A stretch of 64,000 bases of DNA from Uloborus plumipes (lineage: Eukaryota > Arthropoda > Arachnida > Araneae > Uloboridae). This document shows, piece after piece, positions 1-9,047 of this stretch. The position numbers and the translations under genes are program-made. Numbering within the stretch: position 1 is the first letter of the stretch; every line of letters starts with the position of its first letter. The notes under the pieces are model-generated. The model saw nothing but the letters and a program-made list of their open reading frames with translations, was not told the origin of the DNA and ran no database searches. The stretch is from NCBI GenBank assembly GCA_038373865.1, contig JAXGGA010001046.1, positions 62,001 through 126,000 of the forward strand. The letters are read 5' to 3'.

Positions 1-794
1 AATTTCCTATCTACTTTTTTAAGCCAAGGTTTGAACAACTCTGCGGACATCCAGGCTTTACTATTGCTGGTGTAATCAACTGGCAAAGATTTTATATTAC
101 TAAAACATCTTGCCTTCTTAGCCTTCCCAATAATAAGCAAAGGAAGCTTCTCAGTTCCTGACATATTGCTTGCAACCATAACAGTTACGCGTTCCTTACT
201 TCGCTTTCCACCCTTACATGTATCCCCTTTTAGTGTAAGAGTTTTGTCCGGGAGACATTTGAAGAAAAGTCCTGTCTCATCTGCATTAAAGATATCATTT
301 TCATTATACTCAATTAGAATATCATTTAACACATTTTCTTTCCAATCTTTGCAAATGTTTTCATTCACTACTGCGCTTTCGCCACAAATGATTTGGTAAA
401 CAATGCTGTGCCGAGTTTTGAATGAGTCTAACCATCCCACGCTAGCTTCGAACTTTGCAATGCCGATATTTTTTGCAAAAACTTCTGCTTTTGCGCGAAT
501 GATTGGTCCCGATAACGGTACATTTTGCTCTCTGGTTACTTGTATCCACTTTACTAAGGCCTCCTCAAGTTCTGGATATCTTCCGTTCTTGAGGCGTTTT
601 CTTTTTGCGTTAAATTTTTCATCATCAACGGCTTGCAGCAAAACATTTCGATTTTTAAAAATGGTTGAAAGTGTACTTGGTGGCACACCAAACTTCAAAG
701 CAATTTCCTTCTTCTTGCCTACGCCAGACTCGACATCTTTGATTAATTGAACTTTTTGTTGCTTATTTAAAATTTTAAGCTTTCTTTTAGCCAT
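1..794 (-). CDS. Tigger-like (pogo family) transposase, N-terminal part
   Basis: Reading the minus strand from the ATG at 794 gives 264 codons with no stop up to the window edge, so the protein is cut by the window and not by mutation. It is a cut-and-paste DNA transposase of the Tigger/pogo group, related to CENP-B. Residues about 5-55 look like the CENP-B N-terminal helix-turn-helix (LNKQQKVQLIKDVESG, then VPPSTLSTIFKNR). A second DNA-binding helix-turn-helix follows at about 75-135. The DDE_1 catalytic core begins with NADETGLFF, in which D172 is the first catalytic acid, followed by LPDKTL and SKERVTVMVASN. The other two acids would lie beyond position 1. The intact frame suggests a fairly young copy. 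A host TIGD or jerky gene is the alternative, but the terminal repeat at 2585 favours a transposon. Confidence 0.88.
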   Translation of the reverse strand, partial: MAKRKLKILNKQQKVQLIKDVESGVGKKKEIALKFGVPPSTLSTIFKNRNVLLQAVDDEKFNAKRKRLKNGRYPELEEALVKWIQVTREQNVPLSGPIIRAKAEVFAKNIGIAKFEASVGWLDSFKTRHSIVYQIICGESAVVNENICKDWKENVLNDILIEYNENDIFNADETGLFFKCLPDKTLTLKGDTCKGGKRSKERVTVMVASNMSGTEKLPLLIIGKAKKARCFSNIKSLPVDYTSNSKAWMSAELFKPWLKKVDRK

Positions 795-1127
795 TTTGAA
801 AGTTCTGTCCAAAATATTCTGCGATGAATGAATCAACGCTACAAAACAGACACTTTCTATTACAACAAAAATGAAAAAGCGAGTTGTGCAAAGACCAGCA
901 GCTTTGAAGAATACCGTAAAATCACGAAAGTAATCCTTCCGACGAGTAGCCCCTTCCCCAACAACCCCCCTACTTTTTCGACAAAAGCGGAATCATTCCA
1001 TTTCCAATTAGAAATACCAGCGAGTTACCGCACTTGGTACGGTACAACTCGTAATTTTTTTAGGCAGAGCGCAAGATATAAATAAAGCAGTGAGTAACCG
1101 CCACTAAGCAAGAACTAGAGCAGAAAC

Positions 1128-2242
1128 ATGCAATACACCGCCAACTCGACCATTTCGATCCATGGCAGTGGTGTACCTATGGGGGGTGTTTTGGGGACAA
1201 CCCCCCCCCCTGAAACGTTGGTCCAAAAATGCAAAAATGAGATGAAAAAATATAAAACTCCTAGAATGAAAAAGTACGATTCTCCAGCGAATATCATTGT
1301 GTTACAGACTTCATTGCCATCCCCCTCCCCTTCCCAGAACCATTAAGGATTGTCTTTTTTAGGAAATAAATGTCAAAATTTTCCGGAGGTAGGCCTCTAA
1401 ACCTCCCATTATGATCGAAATTCGTCTGAAATTGCGTTTTTGGAACTGAAATTTCGAAAAAATCGCTGGGAAGAATTTCTGTATCCTATCATTTTCTTTC
1501 ACATTATTAAAAATGGCCGGCAATCGTGTTTTACTGACTGAGGAAGAGATCGAACATCACCAAGATAGTCTAGAATGGAGTTTTTAGAGGTACAATTTAT
1601 GAAAATTTCCGGGGGCGAACCCCCGGACCCCCCTTCCATTTTTCTACAGTAATATTTCTTTACTCTTTAAAAAGCTGTCTGGTTTTTCGAACTTCGGAAG
1701 TACGCATTTTCAAGTGCGTATTATATATATATATACACACATACATACATGCAAAGTGTGGGTAAAAAGGGGTTGCCCCCCCCCCCCCCCCCGCCGCTCG
1801 TTTTTTAAACCTCGTGACGACTTAGAATATAACCCCCCTGAAACCAACGAGTAGTTACGCCACTGATCCATGGACAGCTGTTTCGAGCTTATTCTGCTCT
1901 CATCAGCATGGAATACGAAAGTAGTCGAGTTGGAGGCAAAAATCCTCTTATATAGCAAAGAGAGCCAAAAAAAAACTGGAAGCTAATGTGAAATTAGAAA
2001 TACCAGCGAGGGATTTTTTAGGCAGAGCGCAAGGACTGCTTTATATCTTGCGCTCTGCCTAACAAATCGCTCGATGGTAATTTTAATTTCACATTAGCTA
2101 CCAAATTTTTTGGCTCTCTTTGTTATATAAGAGGATTTTTGCCTCCAACTCGACTACTTTCGTATTCCATGCTGATGAGAGCAGAATAAGCTCGAAACAG
2201 CTGTCCATGGATAGAAATGGTTGAGTTGGCGGTGTATTGCAT
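1128..2242. repeat. Foldback interspersed repeat with long inverted arms
   Basis: The left arm (1128-1165 continued at 1866-2033) and right arm (2046-2242) are near-identical reverse complements of about 205 bp around a spacer of about 12 bp. Both outer ends carry the motif GCAATACACCGCCAACTC. The arms include GGAATACGAAAGTAGTCGAG, GAGTTGGAGGCAAAAATCC and TTAGGCAGAGCGCAAG. A hAT element (1166-1865) was inserted later into the left arm. Related copies lie at 5192-5277, 8641-9047 plus 12133-12200, 15148-15345, 38556-38681 and 53980-54040. A further partial piece at 1000-1090 abuts this copy. No coding potential is visible. Confidence 0.85.
1166..1865. mobile_element. Non-autonomous hAT-like element with 8-bp target duplication
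   Basis: The ends are CAGTGGTGTACCTA on the left and, read inward on the other strand, CAGTGGCGTAACTA on the right. Both sides are flanked by the exact 8-bp duplication ATCCATGG (1158-1165 and 1866-1873). Removing the 700-bp insert restores the left arm of the surrounding foldback repeat. Runs of C and G occur inside both ends. A decayed unit of about 100 nt (1365-1480), also seen in other elements of this window, is present. No transposase frame is visible. Confidence 0.88.
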
Positions 2243-2587
2243 AAGTTGTCTTTGGTTTCCTACACAGTTATGACAAAACTTTGGCTCCAGATACTCAGTC
2301 TAGACGCCTTTTGATGCCTTGCAGTGGCGCCGGCTTTTTTCTTCTTTTCTCACTACGTATTTGTCCACGGAAAAAATATTTCGACTTAAAGAGTTACTTT
2401 AGCATGGAAAATTCAATGAGGGTCATGGGATAAAACTCGGCTTATCGAATATTTCGACTTAAAGAAATTCGAAACATCGAAAATAAATAACATTAATTCT
2501 CCATTCAGTGAGACAGGAATACATATTCACTACGGCTTATCGCAGTTTTCGGCTCATCAAAGTTCGACTTATCGAAGTTTCACTGTA

Positions 2588-3151
2588 TTTTAGTTTGCTA
2601 TGGGAGTAATATTGCAGTAAGCAATCAGCGTAAAAGAATACATAAAAATTATGTATATTAGTTTCGAATCCAAGTGAAACACATAATATCATTGATTTAA
2701 ATCGCTCAACCCTGTTTAAAACCGAAGTACTTCCTTTATAAATTACCATTCAATTACTTTTTTAATGATTTCTCAAATAATTTTTTCCCTTCAGCAGTAT
2801 AGTTTTCAAAAACAGTTAGTTAACTTCATACATTAGGACCACTTAATATTTAAGGTTTCACTGGTTGTCATTTAAATGTGTTTTTAATAGCAAGATTAAT
2901 TTGGAATGCGCCATAAGATTCAAGAAAAATTCAAAAGCTATAAAATTAAGCCAAATAGACAGTATTCAAATTACTAACCGAGTAGTCAGTGCATCTTAAG
3001 TCAGAAAGTCATTAGGTTCAGTTAGTAACAACAACTATGCAAAAAGGCTCACACAGGTCTTATCGGGTTTTTCAAATGTTAAAAAACATACAGTCAATAA
3101 ATTTGAAGTAACTATAACTAGAAATTGATTTTCAAAATTAGTAACACTCAC
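2588..3151. other. Intron sequence without recognised features
   Basis: This AT-rich stretch lies between the Tigger 5' end and the donor of the first exon at 3152. I see no coding exon, RNA gene or clear repeat in it. It should be part of the first intron of the minus-strand gene. Confidence 0.5.
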
Positions 3152-3308
3152 CTTTAATCTCTTTTTCATCCAAACCCGAATTCGGCTCCATGACAAAGTC
3201 GACATTCGGATCAACTACACTGCTCAGTGAATCAATGGAAGAGGAATCGAGGGGTAAGTCTTCGGAAGAGAAACTGACTTGCTGAACAGAGAACTGAAAA
3301 GTGGCCAT
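3152..3308 (-). CDS. First coding exon of an unidentified gene
   Basis: On the minus strand an ATG at 3308 (context GAGACCGATGG) opens 52 codons plus one base. The exon ends in AAAG followed by the consensus donor GTGAGT at 3151-3146. The encoded start (MATFQFSVQQVSF, then a serine- and aspartate-rich stretch ending in LDEKEIK) is acidic, low in hydrophobic runs and lacks a signal peptide. I do not recognise the family. The local base composition is richer in GC and CG than the flanks, as expected for a promoter-proximal exon. The gene would continue leftward past position 1, with the Tigger element in its first intron. It faces away from C1QBP, whose start codon is 9.6 kb away. Confidence 0.6.
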
Positions 3309-3435
3309 CGGTCTCCGACAGCCCGTCCATCTGACCCAGACTCAGCAAAAATTCAAAATCAAATCTATGCAAGAAATATTTATTTTGTGCAATTGATTAT
3401 CATCATATTTTACTTAATGCATCTTTAAACTAATA

Positions 3436-3911
3436 CAATCGAACCTGTTTATCTCGAGCCTGCTTATCTCAAAAAGCTCTCTATGTCGAATTTTTCAATT
3501 TCCCTGGTTTTACAGCATACATTTAACGCCTTTTCTCATGTTTATCTCGAAAACCTCTATAACTCGAATTTTCACGACTCTCATTTTTGAATTTCATCTC
3601 CAGTCACCTGCATCAATTATATAACTTGGAGACAAAAATCATCTTTTGCACAACCATTCAAAGACTATGTTCGTGCTTAAAGGTATGCATTGACTTGCTA
3701 CCGATATGGTCATTACAATTACAATTGGTAGACTCAAAGCATGTCGTTCAGTAAAATATTCAACAATATCAATGTAAAACAGTTTATTAAGTATTTGACT
3801 TTGTTCCAATTGCTTATTTTTGTAAATTTTATAACAACCTCTGTATCTCAAAACTTCTTATCTCGAATTTTTCTTTTGTTCCGTGAAATTTGAGATAGAC
3901 ATGTTTGACTG
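3436..3911. mobile_element. Tigger-type MITE
   Basis: The left end reads CAATCGAACCTGTTTATCTC and the right end, on the other strand, CAGTCAAACATGTCTATCTC. Both are next to TA (3434-3435 and 3912-3913). Subterminal copies of TTATCTCGA and TATCTCAAA recur inside. At 476 bp with no frame it is a non-autonomous relative of Tigger/pogo, from a different subfamily than the element at 1-2585. Confidence 0.75.
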
Positions 3912-4477
3912 TAGCACATAAACACTTCATTTTTGAAGGGAAAATTCTCTTTTAAAAAATACAGATAAAATTATTATATGGTTGCAAATGAAACGGTTAG
4001 CACTTCTGATTTTCAGTTTGTCTTGGCCGGAAAACTGGACGTCCCTGTAAGTGAAACTCGTTAATTTATCTTCATTTAAATGAATTTTATTTCAAAGTTT
4101 TGTAATCATATTAAGAGCTCTAGCTTAGTAGTTTTTACAGACTAAGCATACAAATGAAAACATGTTTCTCGACTGTAACCAGCCCCACGTTACATGTAGA
4201 TAAAGAACTACTTTTAATAAATTTGTCTCATTTTTATGATCGTTATCAACAACTACAGCTTAGGGGTTAAATACGTATAGTGTTTCATTAAGTTGGATTT
4301 TCTACAAATTTATTTTAAAAAGATACACAAATAACAAAAATGCAATAATTATTTCTGAGGAACAGCATGAATAGTAAGAAAATTCGAGGAAGCTTCATCA
4401 ATTACAATTAGACATCCAATGGAAAGTAGTTTTGCATCAAAGTACAGCACAAATAATGGATTGTCATTAGCATATAT
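3912..4477. other. Intergenic AT-rich sequence
   Basis: No coding region or convincing repeat boundary is seen here. It lies between two small DNA transposon derivatives upstream of the minus-strand gene. Confidence 0.4.
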
Positions 4478-5169
4478 ACTTGCGCATAGGTCGATCTCGT
4501 GTATAAGTTAACCCCCTACTTTTGAAAGGAAACTCAGGAAAAATCGAAAACCTGCGTATAAGACGAGTTTGCACTTTCTGAAGCAATCGGGAACGTTTTG
4601 CAGTGATTTTTTAATCTAAACGTTTCAGAAAGAAGGTAAATGAAATGCACTGTGCATGCTTTTGTTAAAAACAACTCGATTGTTATTCTTTTCACAAAAA
4701 GAGTTCATTTTCCCGATCTCGATTTTTGTAAAGGGTTCAATTTTGTGTTCGCGGTTTTTATAAGGAGTTCGATTTTGCGGTTACATTTTTTGCTATCTGC
4801 TGCCTTTATTTTGCATCATTATCAATAAAATTTTGTGACGTAGCTTTAATTCTGTAAAAAAAAATAAACACCATCAAGCGTAAAATTCACGAATACGGGA
4901 ATTCCCGCACTTTTCGTGTCGTAGGTTATTCATTGTAATTATTTATTCCTTATTTCACAATCAAACCATGCAAAATTACAGTAGAATGGATGAGTATTTA
5001 ATTCTTTAGCGTCTGTTTAAAATATTTGAACTGAATCGGAAAATTCTTCTCGTTTTTTTCCCAAGGGTTGTTTGGGAAAATTTTTCTGAATTTCTGCCCC
5101 ATGTATAAGTCAACCCCCCAATTTTCAACTTCATTTTTTGGACGAAATTTCTCGACTTACATGCGAGTA
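4478..5169. mobile_element. Candidate MITE with ACTYGC-type ends
   Basis: The left end ACTTGCGCATAGGTCGA and the inverted right end ACTCGCATGTAAGTCGA match well over 17 bases, each next to a TA. Inside both ends lie GTATAAGTTAACCCCC and GTATAAGTCAACCCCC, the latter in the same orientation at 5102. A fragment related to one end occurs at 40750-40820. No transposase is visible. Superfamily is uncertain; the TA flanks would suit Tc1/mariner. Confidence 0.5.
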
Positions 5170-5191
5170 CATTCAGTATTTACAACTAAAG

Positions 5192-5277
5192 CAATGTCCA
5201 TGAAAAATACCGCCAACTCAGTCATTCCATCCAGAGACTGCAGTTTTTTCCTTAGTGTAAAAACTCATCAGTCTTGA
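5192..5277 (+). repeat. Partial copy of the foldback interspersed repeat
   Basis: The stretch contains AATACCGCCAACTC, then CATTCCATCCAGAGACTGCAG and later CTCATCAG. This follows the order of motifs in the copy at 15148. It is about 85 bp and truncated. Confidence 0.6.
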
Positions 5278-5341
5278 ACAGGGCCGGATTTAAACTTCAA
5301 ACCAATCCGTGCAAAAGTAAAAATTTGCGCCATGCAAAACG

Positions 5342-5342
<1 letters not shown>

Positions 5343-5384
<42 letters not shown>
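5343..5384. repeat. TA microsatellite, left part
   Basis: About 21 units of TA. It is interrupted by the element at 5385-6520 and resumes at 6521, so it was the insertion target. Confidence 0.9.
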
Positions 5385-5387
<3 letters not shown>

Positions 5388-6517
5388 TAGCGAGGCCTCA
5401 AGTCATCGAACGATTCGCTGATGACCTGAAGGCAAACCTCGTTTTGTACTGGAAGAATTAAAGTTTTTAAAATTTTATTTTCAGATTATTTTTTCGGATC
5501 ATTTAATACTCCAAATAATTTTATTTTAGTGGTGCCATCTGTTGAGTAAACGATTAGGCGTGACCTTCACTCATCGCTACTGATACCGCATCGGTTTTGT
5601 GTGTGCGCGCGCAACTTTTTTCGCTTGTCAGCCATTTCAGCCAATCAGATACTTTCACAGCTTCCCTTAGATGTAAAACGAGTCATCGGCGATGATCCGC
5701 GGAAATTTTAAGTGCAAAGCATTTTGTTTTTACTGGCAACTCTCAGTTTTGGCGGATCGTGGGGGTTGGATGGGGAGGGGTAGAGATTTTTTTCTCCTGT
5801 TTCGTTCATTCTTTTTTTTTTTTTTTCAATTCGGTGCGTCACATTTTTCAAAAAAAAAAAAAAAAAGGGGTTGCGGTTATCTTACGATGGCGCCATATGA
5901 GCCCGACGGGTCGAAAACAATATTGTTTGCAACTACAGTAGTTTTGCATGGGGGAAAATACTGTTACCTTTTGTGTTTTGGAACTTTATCGAACTTTCAA
6001 AAACGAATATATGTGTGCGTGGTTTGGTTTTTTTACTCTCTCTTTTTAGTTTCAATTATAAATGTTTTTCATAAAAAGTAGTGCTCGTTGCCGTTCGAGC
6101 TTTGCATTTCAGCAAGCTTGAACTTTTCAAATTGAAAAAGAAGCATCTGTGAACCAAGATTTTTACAAGGTAAGTAAAATTTTTTGAAGACTTGATGAAA
6201 TGTTCTGAAAGTATGAGGAGCTTACCCCTCCCTCCCCCTCACACACACATTCGTAAAAATCTGTAGCAATACATCATTTTTTTAAACACATTGCAATATT
6301 GTTATTCTTCAGCAATGAAAAAAAGAACCAAATAATGGACATTGGAAACGACAGTTCAAAATTTTCGAAAACTGAGAAATTAAATTTCGGAAACGGCAGC
6401 CCAAAATTTTCAGAAATTTCTTATCACAAACACCCCTGATCGAAACATATGGTCTGGTATATTTCTTTAGGGACCTGAAAGTTAGCGATGACTGATGCTT
6501 GAAGTCACGCCTCGCTA

Positions 6518-6520
<3 letters not shown>
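5385..6520. mobile_element. hAT-like element inserted in a TA microsatellite
   Basis: The left end CAGTAGCGAGGC and the inverted right end CAGTAGCGAGGCGTGACTTC match over the first 12 bases. Both sides continue as TA repeats, so an 8-bp duplication ATATATAT is present but not informative by itself. The 1136-bp body has homopolymer runs (5813-5870) and no transposase frame. The short frames inside it are low-complexity. Confidence 0.75.

Positions 6521-6555
<35 letters not shown>
6521..6555. repeat. TA microsatellite, right part
   Basis: Continuation of the microsatellite split by the element at 5385-6520. Confidence 0.85.
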
Positions 6556-6556
<1 letters not shown>

Positions 6557-6733
6557 AAACAAACAAAAAATAATAATAATGAAATAGAAAATGGCACGTT
6601 AGGAGAAGTGAAAGGAGAAAGGTTGAATCCAGAGCTCATCAGCCGTGGGGGATTCAAGAGTGGTCGAAAGACCAAAAAATTTAAATATAAGTATAAATAT
6701 ATGGTCTCTTTCATCTTTCTTCTTACAATTCTG

Positions 6734-6736
<3 letters not shown>

Positions 6737-6832
<96 letters not shown>

Positions 6833-6861
6833 GTATATTGTATATATATATATATATATAC
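6737..6861. repeat. TA/TG microsatellite
   Basis: A long TA run with interspersed GTATATGTGTG units. Open frames across it (Tyr-Ile repeats) are artefacts of the dinucleotide. Confidence 0.9.
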
Positions 6862-8640
6862 ACATTTATTAGGGATGCACCGATTATTAATAATCGGCAA
6901 AATGTTGCGGATTAATCGGCGGAAAAAATATTTTTAAATAGTATTTAAAAAGTTTTCCCTCACCAAGAAACTATGATGTATAATTTTATTAACAGTAACT
7001 AAAGGTAATTTTTTGCAATCCCTACTATTACATGTTGTATGAAAGTGTACAGAGAAAAAGGAAAACAAATAGCTCATACAGTGTGTAAAATTGAATGGAA
7101 TATTAAAAGATAACCCTAACAGCTGGTATTCATATGGCAAGATCAGGAACAATTTAATTCCTGAACCTTAAAATTTTAGTGCGGAACCTTACGTATTTAA
7201 CTTTATTTATAATCAGTCAAATTTTCCGAATCAACTGACGGGAAAAATGAAATGTTTAGAAGGGGTTTTTTAAGCTGTAATTCGCTCTTTTTTTTTAGGG
7301 GGGGGGGACACTTCATGGCACATGAGGGCTTGCCCATCCCCCCAATGCAATGGCAACGCGCGATGGAATTAGAAGAAGCATGTAACATGGTGTGCCTTTC
7401 ATTTTTGCGACTAACAACACACATACACTTATGACATACAGACTAAAGCAATATTATTGAATGTTAAATGAGATAAAAGATTCTTTAAGTTTAAAATATT
7501 AAACCAATTATTTTAGCTAAAAACTTTTTTTTCTCAAAACTCGTGAAAAGACTTTCTTTAGTAGGATGGGTCCTATTATGGCTTACCACAAAAAGAGCAC
7601 TAGAAAATTCATTTTCCAAAATAAAGCTGAAAAAAGTACTTTAGGAATTAATACAAATACTCAACATAACTTTTCACTTAAAATATTTCATTTAAAAAAA
7701 CAGATGACAAATCAGACAATTTTCATTTAAAAAACAGGCACAAATCAAATTTTTTCTTACGCGAACTTTCAGTTCGGAAAATTCCTCAATTGAGAAAGTC
7801 TAAACTGTTCATGAGTTCACGCTCAATTCCCAACAAAGCCAAGTCTGATAATTGAAGGGGTAAGTGGATAAAGGTGATATGTGACTTTTGAATTTCGCCG
7901 ATTTACACAAATTCAAATTAGTTTGTGTTCAATTGTGTTAACTTACAAACAGAATTGAAGGGGCAAGTGAATGAAGGTAATATGTGACAATATTTTGAAT
8001 TTCTAGAAAAAGCTTTCAAAAAAAAAAAAGTATGTTTTTCCAAAATTGTCACATATCACCTTTATCCACTTGCCCCTTCAATTGTTAGTTATAGATTGAG
8101 TTATTGTTAATCTCAAATAGTTCTTTATTATTTTTAGCTTGGAAAAATTAAGCTCTCCAGTTGCAACATTGATTGGCAGAGTAAATAGAATTCTTATAGC
8201 AATGCTCAAATTTCGAACGAAATTCATTTTTGTAATAAAATTCAGTTTTTAACACTGATAGATTTTTTTCGATTAAAAAAACATACTACTGATATTTCAT
8301 AGCAAAGTTTAGCACTGTTTATATGATCTTCGCCGTTCGAAGCAATTGTGGTCACCCCCCCCCCCCTTACACAAAAAGAAATGTCTGCTCAAAAAAATTA
8401 TTACCACTGCTTTGTCCATGTGTGACTGCTTCATGAAGTTTTTTAAATGCCACGTGTGGATTAAAGGCAAACGTACTAATGGAAAAACACTAATGTTAAA
8501 GCTTCACGTAAGAAATTTTCAAGGAGCGTATTTACTTGTTCATTCAATTAGTAGATTTACCAATCTCCTGGCTGCATATTTGAGTGTTTTAAGAGTATTT
8601 TTAAAGGACAAATGTCAATTAAAAGGACTGACGGAGCATT
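6862..8640. other. Intergenic sequence with an inverted repeat and a hAT-end fragment
   Basis: At 6870 a hAT-like end TAGGGATGCACCGATT begins right after the microsatellite, but I could not find its partner. At 7849-8087 lies a separate inverted repeat, listed on its own. C or G runs occur at 7300 and 8356. No coding region is supported. Confidence 0.45.
7849..8087. repeat. Short inverted repeat with an extra direct copy of the arm
   Basis: The left arm (7849-7885, AATTGAAGGGGTAAGTGG onwards to ATATGTGAC) pairs with the right arm (8048-8087). A diverged direct copy of the left arm lies at 7951-7988. The layout suggests a small MITE with an internally duplicated terminal sequence. No frame or clear target duplication was seen. 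Confidence 0.6.
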
Positions 8641-9047
8641 AGTCTGAGCCTGGTCTGGAATAGGAAGTAACCTAGCAGGAGGCTCTCTCATAGAAGCTCT
8701 GTGTCAAAAACCGGTAGCTAATTTTGAAGGTACTTATCCATCAGTTAAGCGCAAGTGAAAAATCGCCAAATAAAATATAGTAAAATCATGTAGAAGTCCA
8801 ATAAATTTCTTTCCACCATAAGCAGAATGTTTTCGTTGTTCTGTTAACCAATTTGTCACTCACTTTGCTTGGCGATTTTTTGATTGCGCTCGGCTAACGG
8901 ATAAGTACCGTATAGAATTAGTACTCAAAAAAGAGGTCGCAACAATGGTAGGGCACAACTTGTAAATTAAAGGCAGAGCTTGGGTCTTAGCTTCTATGAG
9001 AGAATATCTGCTTCAAGCTCCCGGTTATTCCTTATTCCAGACTGATG
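8641..9047. repeat. Foldback interspersed repeat, left piece
   Basis: Imperfect inverted arms: TCTCTCATAGAAGCT (8676 region) faces AGCTTCTATGAGAGA (8990 region), and CAGTTAAGCGCAAGTG faces GCGCTCGGCTAACGG. Motifs such as GGAATAGGAAGTAAC and TTATTCCAGACTGATG place it in the family of the copy at 38556. The copy continues at 12133 after the hAT insertion at 9048-12124. Confidence 0.6.

Larger units (their letters stand above)
1..2585 (-). mobile_element. Tigger-like DNA transposon, 5' part, interrupted by a foldback repeat
   Basis: The 5' end is at 2585, where the minus strand begins CAGTGAAACTTCGATAAGTC next to a TA dinucleotide (2586-2587), as in Tigger/pogo elements. Runs of TCGAA and ATAAGCCGA lie at 2380-2585 as subterminal repeats. 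The transposase frame starts at 794. The leader between them is interrupted by a foldback repeat (1128-2242). The other end lies outside the window. The element appears to sit in the first intron of the gene whose first exon is at 3152-3308. Confidence 0.7.

Noticed and set aside
6505..6937. Tyr-Ile-rich frames over the TA repeat
   Set aside because: Dinucleotide artefact.
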